Source of the DNA: an uncultured cyanobacterium | GTDB lineage: Bacteria; Cyanobacteriota; Cyanobacteriia; PCC-6307; Cyanobiaceae | Assembly (NCBI GenBank): GCA_903823115.1 | Contig: CAIJRN010000014.1 | Span: 1 to 64,000, forward strand | Length of the DNA stretch: 64,000 nt | Direction: 5' to 3' | Shown: positions 55,570-63,714 of the stretch, piece after piece | How the letters are laid out: each line of letters begins with the position of its first letter | Position numbering within the stretch: the stretch's first letter is position 1 | Translations under genes and position numbers: made by a program | Notes under the pieces: model-generated | Seen by the model: the letters and a program-made list of their open reading frames with translations, nothing else | Told to the model about the DNA's origin: nothing | Databases searched by the model: none

Positions 55570-56580
55570 ATGGCCACCCTCACCCTTTCCAGCACCCTGA
55601 CCACGGGTCAGTACGTGAGGACGCTGCCGGTTTACACAACAGCGCCATCGCCAAACTACGAAAACAAGAATCAGAATAATGTCTACAATCAATATATCGC
55701 TCCAAATCTGACTGGGGCCAAGAATCAGACCGTCAACGCGATGGTGCTCGGCGCAGGAGATGGGTTTACAGATTCAGTGGCTCCCAACACTTATATTTCC
55801 AACAACAAAACCTCGGGAATTACGTTTCTTGTATTTAATAGGGTCACCAACATCAAGGGCGTCAATCTCAACGTTGGCCCCAGCAATGGCTCCGGCAGCA
55901 CTCAAGACTTCGGCGACAGTGTCTACATCGAAACGGGTGACCACTCCACGGGTAACAATGCTAGCACCATAGTCGGCGGCGTAAGTACCTTAACAAAACC
56001 TGTCAATTTTATTGGCTCCACGATCATCACTGGCGACGAAACTTCGCCTACAAATGACAATGACCTAGTTGTCTTTGGTTCAGATCAATCGCAGGATGGT
56101 CAAACTTACTCGATCAGTCAAGGATCATTCAAGGCAACAATCAATGGGTTGCAGGCATCATCATCAACCCCCGCCACCCAGTCGCCGCTTACATTGCAAT
56201 CCAGCACTGTCCAAACGGGCAACGGCAACGACTCTCTGATCTTTGCCAATACTAATCCTTTCACAAAAATTGGTGGCTCTGCAGGCGAAGGAAATCTCTT
56301 TGACCTTGGCGAGGGCTCAGATGTTGTCTATTTTGCAGCACCCAATACAATCTACGGCAACAACGTCATCAATATCGGTAAAAAAGATGGAAGCGTTGAT
56401 GGTCAAGCTGATAGCTTAGTCTTCAACGGCACTAACTTCACCAATCTCAACGGAACCACAGCTTACCTCCAAATCAAAGGATTTCAAAATACCAAAGACA
56501 GCCTCTTTTATAACGGTGTTCAGTATCAAGACAAAACAACGATCAGTACAGCAACCGGCAACAAAATTCAATTCGCCTAG
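55570..56580 (+). CDS. Beta-rich, probably secreted protein A (paralogue of the gene at 58197)
   Basis: 336 residues, no recognised family. It begins MATLTLSSTLTTGQYVRTLP with no signal peptide or membrane helix. The body is rich in Asn, Thr, Ser, Gly and Asp. It contains segments reminiscent of RTX or parallel beta-helix proteins (QTGNGNDSLIFANTNPF, LFDLGEGSDVVYFAAP, NTIYGNNVINIGKKDG). The composition suits type I secretion, which needs no N-terminal signal. Many N-x-S/T triplets are present. Codon and base use is more AT-rich than the flanking core. It is almost identical over long stretches to the 327-residue protein B downstream. Confidence 0.85.
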   Translation: MATLTLSSTLTTGQYVRTLPVYTTAPSPNYENKNQNNVYNQYIAPNLTGAKNQTVNAMVLGAGDGFTDSVAPNTYISNNKTSGITFLVFNRVTNIKGVNLNVGPSNGSGSTQDFGDSVYIETGDHSTGNNASTIVGGVSTLTKPVNFIGSTIITGDETSPTNDNDLVVFGSDQSQDGQTYSISQGSFKATINGLQASSSTPATQSPLTLQSSTVQTGNGNDSLIFANTNPFTKIGGSAGEGNLFDLGEGSDVVYFAAPNTIYGNNVINIGKKDGSVDGQADSLVFNGTNFTNLNGTTAYLQIKGFQNTKDSLFYNGVQYQDKTTISTATGNKIQFA

Positions 56581-56988
56581 TCTCGGAGCCTCTTTCAGTT
56601 TTCTGTTAAATCTTCACGATCTTAATCAAGCCGAAATTGCAGATATATCACGCTCAAGTCTTTCCAAATAATCCAGGAAATATGTGATTTGAAAACCTGT
56701 TCAAACCGAAAGTGACACAATTCTTCAACGATTGTCGTCGACCTCGAAAATATTTTTCACTCCAATACTGGTTTCAAATGCCTGACCGGCAGTTCCTTGG
56801 TGGCCGTGGTGTCCAGGGCCTTCAGTAGTGGCCGCATGTCCAAGCTGCAGGGGCCTCAAAGACGAACGGATGGCTGTCCATAGCCTCGAGATCCTGCTGG
56901 CGCAGATCCGCCCCTGCGCTCTCCCCAGACGCCCGCCAATCTGCCCAGACCTCAGTGATGGCAATCGATCTGGGTGAGAAGGTGGACC
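56581..56988. other. Intergenic stretch with a gpmI relic
   Basis: About 200 AT-rich bases follow gene A without a supported frame. From about 56781 the sequence matches the 3' end of gpmI (separate entry). The last 100 bases lead into the transposase relic. Confidence 0.6.
56781..56890 (+). pseudogene. Relic of the gpmI 3' end
   Basis: The stretch translates in frame as LTGSSLVAVVSRAFSSGRMS, against [20 protein letters not shown] at the gpmI C-terminus. The similarity continues past the stop into the 3' flank (GGGGCCT-AACGACAAA-like block and GGCTGTC). This shows that the segment copied along with the surface-type gene began inside gpmI. Confidence 0.85.
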
Positions 56989-57856
56989 ATGGCCAAACCC
57001 AAGGACCTCCGCCCCTGGGTGCCTGAGCAGACGCTGCTCTTGCCGCCCTCGCTGATCGATTGGCTGCCGGAGGGCCATTTGGTCTGCTTCTTGCTGCAGC
57101 TGCCGGCTGCGCTTGACGTGGCTCCGCCACGCTGGCCTGGGGCTAGGTAGCCACGTGCTCACCGGCAACCAGCAGCTGGACCACAGCCGCATCAATGAGT
57201 TCCACCGCCGCAATCTGAGTGCGTTGGCGTAGCTCGTCGTTCAGATGTTGGGCCTATGCCAGAAGGCGGGGCTCAGGAGCGATTGCTCTGGCCCGAAGGG
57301 CTTCTGCGAAGCAGTAGGCAGAGGCACAGCTGCAGGCCGAGCTGGCCGCGCTGCTGTGCAAGGCCAGAGCGAGGGCAGCAGGCCCCGGCACTGGAAGCCA
57401 GCGCTGGAAGCCAGCGCTGATCCCCCGGTGATGCTCAGCCGCACCCTGCCCACCGACCCTGCGTGCCAGCCCAGGGGCAACGGCCCGGACAGCCCCATCC
57501 TCAGAGGTGGGGACGGCTCGATCCTGCAGGCCAGTGAGGCCCCCCATCTCCTGTCCATGGTGGAGCGGATCGTGGCCAACACCGGCCAGCTGCCGGCCAT
57601 GCTGATCGCAGGTGCGGGACACCGGATGGACCGCAAGATCCGCGCCAAGGCCCGCCAGGCGATCTACGCCTTGCGCAAGACGATCGTCGAGCCGGTGTTG
57701 GGCCAGATCAAAGCAGCCAGAGGCCTGGATCGCTTCCGCTTGCGCGGCCTGGACAAGGTGAATGGGGAATGAGGAATGGGGAATGGGGAATGGCACTGGA
57801 TCGCCATCACCCACAAGATCCGCAAGCACCACAGGTCAGCACTGGCGGGAGCCTGA
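56989..57856 (+). pseudogene. Decayed IS1182-family transposase
   Basis: Fragments in order match an IS1182-type transposase. The N-terminus has LRPWVPEQTLLLPPSLIDWL followed by PEGHLVCFLLQL. The middle has QQLDHSRINEFHRRNLSALA, a TAG, then LVVQMLGLCQKAGL. The C-terminus has IRAKARQAIYALRKTIVEPV and LGQIKAARGLDRFRLRGLDK. The catalytic centre is largely missing. A heptamer expansion (AATGGGG, 57761-57793) adds bases in frame, but one G-to-A change creates a TGA. The frame then resumes as WHWIAITHKIRKHHR and ends at 57856. No terminal inverted repeats were identified. Confidence 0.8.
57761..57793. repeat. AATGGGG heptamer tandem repeat
   Basis: Four full units (AATGGGG, AATGAGG, AATGGGG, AATGGGG) and a partial fifth lie inside the 3' part of the transposase relic. 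One unit is the ancestral K-V-N-G-E-W codons; the extra 21 bases look like slippage expansion. Confidence 0.85.
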
Positions 57857-58196
57857 AAGGCGGGGCGAAGGAAGGAGGTCCTCACTGAGCCAGAGCCACA
57901 GCGTCCAGTCTCCAGTGTCAAGTCTCCAGTTCGGAGCCGTGGGGAGCTGGCGTGGGGCCTGGGGGCATGGGAGACCAACGCCAAGAGAGAGGAGTTCCTT
58001 GAGAAATGACATCGATTCCGGACGACAAGCCACCCATCAAGTGCAGCACAAGCCCAACAAATATGCATCTAACTAGTCTGCAGATCTGCCTGAGTTCAGG
58101 GCCTCCAGAGTGGAACTCCAACTCAAAAATCTGCTACCGTTTCTCCATTGAGGGCCGCCTGGGCCCAGATCCAGATCCCTTAGGGCACTTATCGCC
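57857..58196 (+). other. Leader region of gene B
   Basis: After the transposase relic come short imperfect repeats of CTCCAGT (57901-57935). From 57981 to 58196 the sequence is the paralogue of the gene A leader, ending in CCATGGCCACC at the gene B start. No gene is supported. Confidence 0.6.
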
Positions 58197-59180
58197 ATGG
58201 CCACCCTCACTCTTTCGAGCACCCTGACAACTGGCCAGTACAAAAGAACGCTACCCGTTTACACGGCTGCAACCACTGGTGTTGATAATCAATTTATCGC
58301 CCCAAATCTGACTGGGGCCAAGTTTCAATCTGTCAATGCGATGGTTCTCGGGGCAGGAACTGGGTTTACAGATTCAGTGGTTCCCGGCGATTACATTTCA
58401 AACAATAAAACCTCAGGGATTACTTTCCTTGTATTCAACAGGGTCACGAACATCAAGGGTGTCAACCTCAACGTCGGCCCCAGCAATGGCTCCGGCAGCA
58501 CTCAAGACTATGGCGACAGCGTCTACGTGGAGACAGGCGATCACTCCACTGGCGACATTGCAAGCACTAAAGTCAATGGCGTAAGTACTTTAACAAAACC
58601 CGTCAATTTCATTAATTCTAAAATCATTACTGGCGACGAAACTTCGCCTACAAATGACAATGACCTGGTTGTCTTTGGTTCAGATCAATCGAAGGATGGT
58701 CAAACTTACTCGATCAGCCAAGGATCATTTAAAGCAACGATCAATGGACTATTGGCATCTTCGTCAGACGTCCCGAACCAGTCGCCTCTTACATTGCAAT
58801 CCAGCACTGTTCAGACGGGCAACGGCTCCGACAGCCTGATCTTTGCCAATACCAATCCTTTCACAAAAATTGGTGGCTCTGTGGCCGAAGGCAATCTCTT
58901 TGACCTCGGCGAGGGTGCAGATGTTGTCTATTTTGCAGCACCCAACACAATTTATGGCAACAACGTCATCAATATCGGCAAGAAAGACGGAACAGCCGAC
59001 TTAGAGGCTGACAGCCTAGTCTTCAACGGCACTAACTTCACCAATCTCAACGGAACTACAACTTACCTCCAAATCAAAGGATTCCAAGATACTAAAGACA
59101 GCCTTTTTTACAACAACATTCAGTACCAAACCAAGGCAGCCATTATCACCGCGACTGGCAGCAAGATTCAATTCGCTTAA
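58197..59180 (+). CDS. Beta-rich, probably secreted protein B (paralogue of the gene at 55570)
   Basis: 327-residue near-duplicate of protein A, with long identical blocks such as NKTSGITFLVFNRVTNIKGV, TGDETSPTNDNDLVVFGSDQ and NPFTKIGG. Differences cluster in the N-terminal 40 residues (a 9-residue shorter segment lacking the YENKNQNNV-like insert) and in scattered substitutions. RTX-like pieces (QTGNGSDSLIFANTNPF, LFDLGEGADVVYFAAP) are kept. No signal peptide or membrane segment. It has its own copy of the leader and precedes a glycosyltransferase gene by about 575 bases. Function unknown; surface or secreted protein is inferred. Confidence 0.85.
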   Translation: MATLTLSSTLTTGQYKRTLPVYTAATTGVDNQFIAPNLTGAKFQSVNAMVLGAGTGFTDSVVPGDYISNNKTSGITFLVFNRVTNIKGVNLNVGPSNGSGSTQDYGDSVYVETGDHSTGDIASTKVNGVSTLTKPVNFINSKIITGDETSPTNDNDLVVFGSDQSKDGQTYSISQGSFKATINGLLASSSDVPNQSPLTLQSSTVQTGNGSDSLIFANTNPFTKIGGSVAEGNLFDLGEGADVVYFAAPNTIYGNNVINIGKKDGTADLEADSLVFNGTNFTNLNGTTTYLQIKGFQDTKDSLFYNNIQYQTKAAIITATGSKIQFA

Positions 59181-59755
59181 TCTCCCAGCCCCCTCCAATT
59201 CATCGAAATACCGCCAACAGCTCAATCCTGCATTGGAATAGTTTGCCTTCAGTCGCTGCACTCATATCAAATATATCGAAAATCTGCGGAACCTAAAACC
59301 GCAGAGCCATGGCCATGTTTTTCTCGCCATCTAATGCCAAAGGCGAATTTAGTCCCAAAATTTCATCGAGGATTTTAACAGCGTCAATTTCCCCAGCCAT
59401 CTTGTCGGCGTGAGTTCTCAAGCAGTCGCTGAGATGGTTTGCTGATTTGACTGGTCAAGATAGCCCCAGGCCCAACGGGTCTCTGTCTCTAAGAAGGCTT
59501 TGCAACACCTGGGATCCCAGGGTCGGGGAAGTGAAATCCAACGTTGCGCTGCGCGAAGTGCACAGGTCCCTTGACGGGATGATCCGCAGATTGCCAGCTG
59601 AGCGATCCGGAACTGCCGATCGGAGCAGAATCTCCTGGCGCATGAGGCAAATCGGTAGCCTGCGTTGTTGAGCAGCTCACTGTCCTGGCTCTGCTGGGCC
59701 GTGTGCTGCCAGGCTGACCACTTCTGGCCGTCCATCGATTCCAGCAGCCTGAACC
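59181..59755. other. Intergenic stretch after gene B
   Basis: About 575 bases, AT-rich for the first 230. A short minus-strand frame (59293-59400) is noted separately. A 105-residue minus-strand frame across 59418-59735 shows no family pattern and unlikely composition, so it is not called. Confidence 0.5.
59293..59400 (-). CDS. Very short ORF or gene fragment
   Basis: A 35-residue frame starting MAGEIDAVKILDEILGLNSP and ending in ALDGEKNMAMALRF has a protein-like amphipathic pattern (helix in the first half). In-frame sequence upstream (SANHLSDCLRTHADK) extends it by about 18 residues to a stop, so it may be the 3' remnant of a larger gene. No family recognised. Confidence 0.3.
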   Translation of the reverse strand: MAGEIDAVKILDEILGLNSPLALDGEKNMAMALRF

Positions 59756-61135
59756 GTGAGCCAGCATCCCTTCAAGCCACCTGGCCTCGCTGACGAACTG
59801 AGGCCTTACAGCCCTGGTCAACAGGATGGAGCCCCATTGGCTCATGCGGCAGTGGTTGAGGACCTGCGTGCGGCTCTGCGGCTCAATCCCGGCAATCCCC
59901 GGTTGTGGGCCAAGTTGATGCACCACCTCTGGGTGCTGGATCGTCCCCATGAAGCCCTGGACATCTGGCGACAGACCGAAATCCACCTGCCTGAGCCGCA
60001 GCGGCCCTATCTCGTCCTCGGCAACGTGCAACGGGATCTCAATGCCTTCGAGGCCGCCGCCGAGGCCTACGCCCGGGAGACGGAGCTGGGCGATGGCGCC
60101 AGGCAATTGGCGGTGGCCTGGAACCACAGCCAGATCCTGATCGGCCTGGAGCGTTACAGCCAGGCCTTCGCTCTGGCCGAACGTCGCTTTCAGCTCAGCC
60201 ATCACCAGGCCTGGCGCCCGCCCCCCTACTGGCAGGGTTGGCCCGGAGCCATGCAGACAGGCCAACCTTTATGCGATACGGCCCCATCGCTGACGCTCTG
60301 GAGTGAACAGGGCATCGGTGACACGCTCCAGTACCTGCGCTGGCTGCCGCCTCTGATTCAGCTGGGATGGAACGTGCGCCTGGAGGTGGAGCCACCGCTG
60401 CTGCTGCTGCTGAGGCAGGGCCTGGCCTGGCTGGGGCCCAAGCTCACCGTCGCACCGAAAGGAATCGGGCCGCTGCCCCTGGCCAACCCCTGCCAGGGAT
60501 CCTTGCTCAGCCTGCCCTGGCTGCTGGGAGGAGCGCCCCTGACGGAAGTGTTTGACTGCCATCGCAGCGGCTCCGATCAGGCCACGGGCTACCTGCGCTC
60601 ACCCCACTGGCCGCCGCCGGCGCCGACAAGGCAGCGGCAGCCCCGCATCGGCCTGGTCTGGGCCGCCGGCCGCAAAGACGATGACGCCTTCATCCACAGG
60701 GAATACGAGCGTCGCAGCCTGCCGGCTGCGGCCCTGATTGATCTGCTGAAGGGCCTGGAGAACTCCGGAGCGGAGTTGATCTGCCTCCAGTACGGCGATA
60801 TCGATCGCCAGCGATCAGCAGGCTGGAGCGGCTGCTTCGCCGACACGTTGGCCGATGGCGTCAGCCTGGCCGATAACGCCCGCTGGATCTCGGCCCTGGA
60901 TCTGGTGATCACGGTGGATACGGCCACCGCCCACCTGGTGGGGGCCATGGCCAGACCGGGCTGGGTGCTGCTGCCCTGGGGCTCCGATCCCCGATGGCTG
61001 CGCCAGCGCGATGACAGCCCCTGGTACCCGACCCTCACCCTGCTGCGACAACCTGGTCATCAGGACTGGCACGGACTCGTGCAACTGGTATTGGAGCGCT
61101 TCCAGCTCTGGCTGGCCGCTTGGTCTAGCCCCTGA
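59756..61135 (+). CDS. TPR-containing glycosyltransferase (GT9/GT41-like)
   Basis: 459 residues. The N-terminal third has TPR-type helices (VVEDLRAALRLNPGNPRLWA, DRPHEALDIWRQTEIHLPEP, RDLNAFEAAAEAYARETELG). The C-terminal part is a GT-B-like glycosyltransferase with SLTLWSEQGIGDTLQYLRWL (acceptor region), RIGLVWAAGRKDDD and the donor-site stretch LVITVDTATAHLVGAMARPG followed by WVLLPWGSDPRWL. Proteins of this architecture often modify surface glycans or proteins. The start is GTG at 59756. It converges with the GT4 gene, the 3' ends overlapping by 11 bases. Proximity to proteins A and B suggests, but does not show, that they are targets. Confidence 0.82.
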   Translation: MSQHPFKPPGLADELRPYSPGQQDGAPLAHAAVVEDLRAALRLNPGNPRLWAKLMHHLWVLDRPHEALDIWRQTEIHLPEPQRPYLVLGNVQRDLNAFEAAAEAYARETELGDGARQLAVAWNHSQILIGLERYSQAFALAERRFQLSHHQAWRPPPYWQGWPGAMQTGQPLCDTAPSLTLWSEQGIGDTLQYLRWLPPLIQLGWNVRLEVEPPLLLLLRQGLAWLGPKLTVAPKGIGPLPLANPCQGSLLSLPWLLGGAPLTEVFDCHRSGSDQATGYLRSPHWPPPAPTRQRQPRIGLVWAAGRKDDDAFIHREYERRSLPAAALIDLLKGLENSGAELICLQYGDIDRQRSAGWSGCFADTLADGVSLADNARWISALDLVITVDTATAHLVGAMARPGWVLLPWGSDPRWLRQRDDSPWYPTLTLLRQPGHQDWHGLVQLVLERFQLWLAAWSSP

Positions 61136-62327
61136 GCACCGCTTCGTAGGCATCGGTGCAGGCCTCCAGCTCGTAGTGCTGCTCCACCGTGGCCCTGGCG
61201 GCGGCCGCCAACCGGCTGCGCAGATCGCCATCCTCGAGCAACTGCAACAGCGCCTGAGCGAGCTGCTCCGGGCTGTTGAAATCCACCAGCAGGCCATTCT
61301 CTCCATCGCGGATCACCTCCTCCACCGGCAGCCCGCGGGAGCCCACCACGGGGGCACCGCACGCCATCGCCTCCAACAGGCTCCAGGAAAGGGCATAGGG
61401 ATAGGTGAGATACACATGGGCACTGCTCACCTGAAAGATGCCAAGCAGCCGCTGGTAGTCAGTACGCCCGACGAAATGAAGCCGCTCCTGATCGAGCCGC
61501 CCCGCCAGCTCCTCCAGGATGGCCCCCTGATGCCCGCCTGGATGCTCACTCGCAGGTCCATAGCCCTTGCCGTTCTCGCCGACGATGATGACCTGGACGC
61601 TCGAATGGAGCTGTTGCAGCAACGACACGGCGCGCATGAAGGTGGGGAAGCCGCGCAACGGTTCGAGATGGCGGCTGCAATAGGTCACCACCGGGTCCCC
61701 GGGCCTCAGCGCCAACTGACTGCCCATCAGCAACCAGCGATCCGGATAGGGAGCGATCGAGCCGACATCGACTCCCTCGTGAATCACATGAAAGCGCTGC
61801 CGAAGATGGGAGGGAAAGCTGTCCCGTTGATAGTGGGTTGGGCAGATCAGGGCATCGCTGCTGGCGATCGCCGCCTGGGACAGCAGATTCAGGTGATGCA
61901 TGGAAATGCTCAGATCCGGGGGCACCGGCCCGAGACTCTGATCGAAGCCATAGCCCATCACCAGGGGACTGCCATAGAGCTCCGGATAGGCCACCAGTCG
62001 CTGCTCGGGCCAGACATCCCTTAGATAGAGGCCCTCCCCCCAGCTGCAGTGATACAACACGGCATCGGCGATCCAACCGCCCTCGCGCAGGAGCTGGCTC
62101 GCCCGGCGCACCTGATAGGCCCGGTGCAGGGCCTGCTCAAGGTGCCGATCACACCCGTCCCAGCTGGGCTCGAGCTCCTCGATGGAATAGAGCCCATAGG
62201 TGATGCCCTCCGGCATGGCACCCGTGCGCCGACCGAGGGCCACCACATCGTGACCACGGGCCATCAAGCCACCAGCCAGGTGCCGGAACTGACCAGGAAA
62301 ATTCTGATGGATCAGCAGGATACGCAT
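61125..62327 (-). CDS. Glycosyltransferase family 4 protein
   Basis: 400-residue GT-B glycosyltransferase. It begins MRILLIHQNFPGQFRHLAGG and has YCSRHLEPLRGFPTFMRAVS at the domain junction. The donor-binding block includes HFVGRTDYQRLLGIFQVSSA, SWSLLEAMACGAPVVGSRGL and PVEEVIRDGENGLLVDF (E-x(7)-E type motif). No membrane segment, so a cytoplasmic enzyme acting on lipid-linked or protein acceptors is likely. The frame is open for 19 codons upstream, but ATG 62327 matches the fold start. Substrate unknown; the neighbourhood suggests surface glycan synthesis. Confidence 0.9.
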   Translation of the reverse strand: MRILLIHQNFPGQFRHLAGGLMARGHDVVALGRRTGAMPEGITYGLYSIEELEPSWDGCDRHLEQALHRAYQVRRASQLLREGGWIADAVLYHCSWGEGLYLRDVWPEQRLVAYPELYGSPLVMGYGFDQSLGPVPPDLSISMHHLNLLSQAAIASSDALICPTHYQRDSFPSHLRQRFHVIHEGVDVGSIAPYPDRWLLMGSQLALRPGDPVVTYCSRHLEPLRGFPTFMRAVSLLQQLHSSVQVIIVGENGKGYGPASEHPGGHQGAILEELAGRLDQERLHFVGRTDYQRLLGIFQVSSAHVYLTYPYALSWSLLEAMACGAPVVGSRGLPVEEVIRDGENGLLVDFNSPEQLAQALLQLLEDGDLRSRLAAAARATVEQHYELEACTDAYEAVLRG

Positions 62328-62541
62328 CGCTTCAGCGCGTAACCTTGAACTTGTTGAGTTCGCCTGATCGACGCGGCCGCACAATCACGATGTACGGAAG
62401 CGAAGGGCAGGGAGTTCATTCCAGCCAGATCCGCGTCCATCTCCGAATTCCGGGGATGCCATGGTGAGGTTCGGATGGTTCATTCCATCATGACCCGCTA
62501 CGGTCCCATCCTCAGCCCCAGCCAGTCCCTGCCACAAATCA

Positions 62542-63675
62542 ATGTTCCGTCGTCTGCTGAATCGCATCCGCCGCAGACCAGAACCGATGACCGCGGGGGT
62601 CAATCTGGTCCAGGAGGACGGCCCTCCCTTGCTGCCACCGCCGCAGAACATCGGCATCACCGAAACTCCCCAGGCAATGCCCTGGACCGTGTCCCGCATC
62701 GAACGCATCGTGCGCCGCGCCAACGCCCAACCCAGCGATGGCCTGTGCCTGCTGGAAGCGCGCCATGCCCGTCACTGCCTGTCGCGCTTCTGGCTGCATG
62801 CCCCGATCGACCAGCTCGAGGAGCTCTACGGCGGCCCGATTGGCGAAACCTATCGGCTGCTGCTGCGGGGGCCGTTGCCCGCCCAGACCCTCTCTGGCGA
62901 TGAAAGTGAGTGGAAGCAACAGCTGGCGCGGCAACTGGAAACCAACTTCGATGCCCCCGAGCGGCTCAATCTGCTGCTGGCGGTGATGACCTACTGCGCC
63001 CCGGGCAAGATGCGGCTCAGTGAAGCGGCCGACAGCCTGCCTCGCTGGCTGCTGGACGACTATGTCGCCTGCTTCGACCCCGAGCTGGCTGCGGAGCTGG
63101 GCCTGCCGATCGGCCTGTTCGACCAGCCCAGCCCCACCACAAGCGCCCCCCTGACGACAGGCCGACCAGCGACTGTCCAAGTGGCGGCCGCGCCGAATCC
63201 CGATCCCGCCCCCTTGCCCCAACTGATCAGCACCGGCGGCAGCGAAGCCTTCGCCCAGTTCCAGGACGAGGAATTCGTCAACCGCATGGTGGGATTGATC
63301 AACCTCTACGTCATCGACCGCAGCGACGCCGAGGTGAAGATGGAACTGGCCCGCCTACGTTGTCTGATCGGCCAGATCTGGCTGGATGTCTCAGTCGCCA
63401 GCCTCGAAGCCCTCTATCGCACCAGCCTGGGAACGATCTATCGAGCGCTGCTGTCCAGCAACTTCGGCAACGAACCGCTCTCCCTGGAGGATGAACAACA
63501 CTGCAGGAGCCTGACCGCCGCCGCCGTGGACATGCAGCATCCAGCCATGGCCCAGGCACTTCTGGCTGCCATGCCCTTTCTGCCCCAGGGCAAGATGCGC
63601 CTGGGGCAAGGGCAAAGCCGACTGCCCCTGTGGTTGCAGGAATCCTTCAACACCCTGGCCGGCCTGGCCAACTGA
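62542..63675 (+). CDS. Protein with an internal domain duplication, function unknown
   Basis: 377 soluble residues. Two related units are visible. Unit 1 (about 50-175) has RIERIVRRANAQPSDGLCLL, LEELYGGPIGETYRLLLRGP and TYCAPGKMRLSEAADSLPRW. Unit 2 (about 245-370) has FVNRMVGLINLYVIDRSDAE, LEALYRTSLGTIYRALLSSN and PFLPQGKMRLGQGQSRLPLW. Each unit ends in the pattern P-x-G-K-M-R-L, then L-P-x-W-L. A Pro/Thr-rich linker (about 195-235) joins them. Neither half matches a family I know. It is divergent from the GT4 gene. Confidence 0.75.
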   Translation: MFRRLLNRIRRRPEPMTAGVNLVQEDGPPLLPPPQNIGITETPQAMPWTVSRIERIVRRANAQPSDGLCLLEARHARHCLSRFWLHAPIDQLEELYGGPIGETYRLLLRGPLPAQTLSGDESEWKQQLARQLETNFDAPERLNLLLAVMTYCAPGKMRLSEAADSLPRWLLDDYVACFDPELAAELGLPIGLFDQPSPTTSAPLTTGRPATVQVAAAPNPDPAPLPQLISTGGSEAFAQFQDEEFVNRMVGLINLYVIDRSDAEVKMELARLRCLIGQIWLDVSVASLEALYRTSLGTIYRALLSSNFGNEPLSLEDEQHCRSLTAAAVDMQHPAMAQALLAAMPFLPQGKMRLGQGQSRLPLWLQESFNTLAGLAN

Positions 63676-63714
63676 ACGACGGCGAATCGACAACCGCAAC
63701 CAGAGCCGCCAGCC

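Noticed and set aside
57761-57793. Short-unit repeats considered as a CRISPR-like array
   Set aside because: Units are 7 bases with no spacers; plain tandem repeat inside a transposase relic.
59418-59735. 105-codon minus-strand frame after gene B
   Set aside because: Composition rich in Trp, Gln, Cys and Arg with no domain pattern and no good ribosome-binding site.
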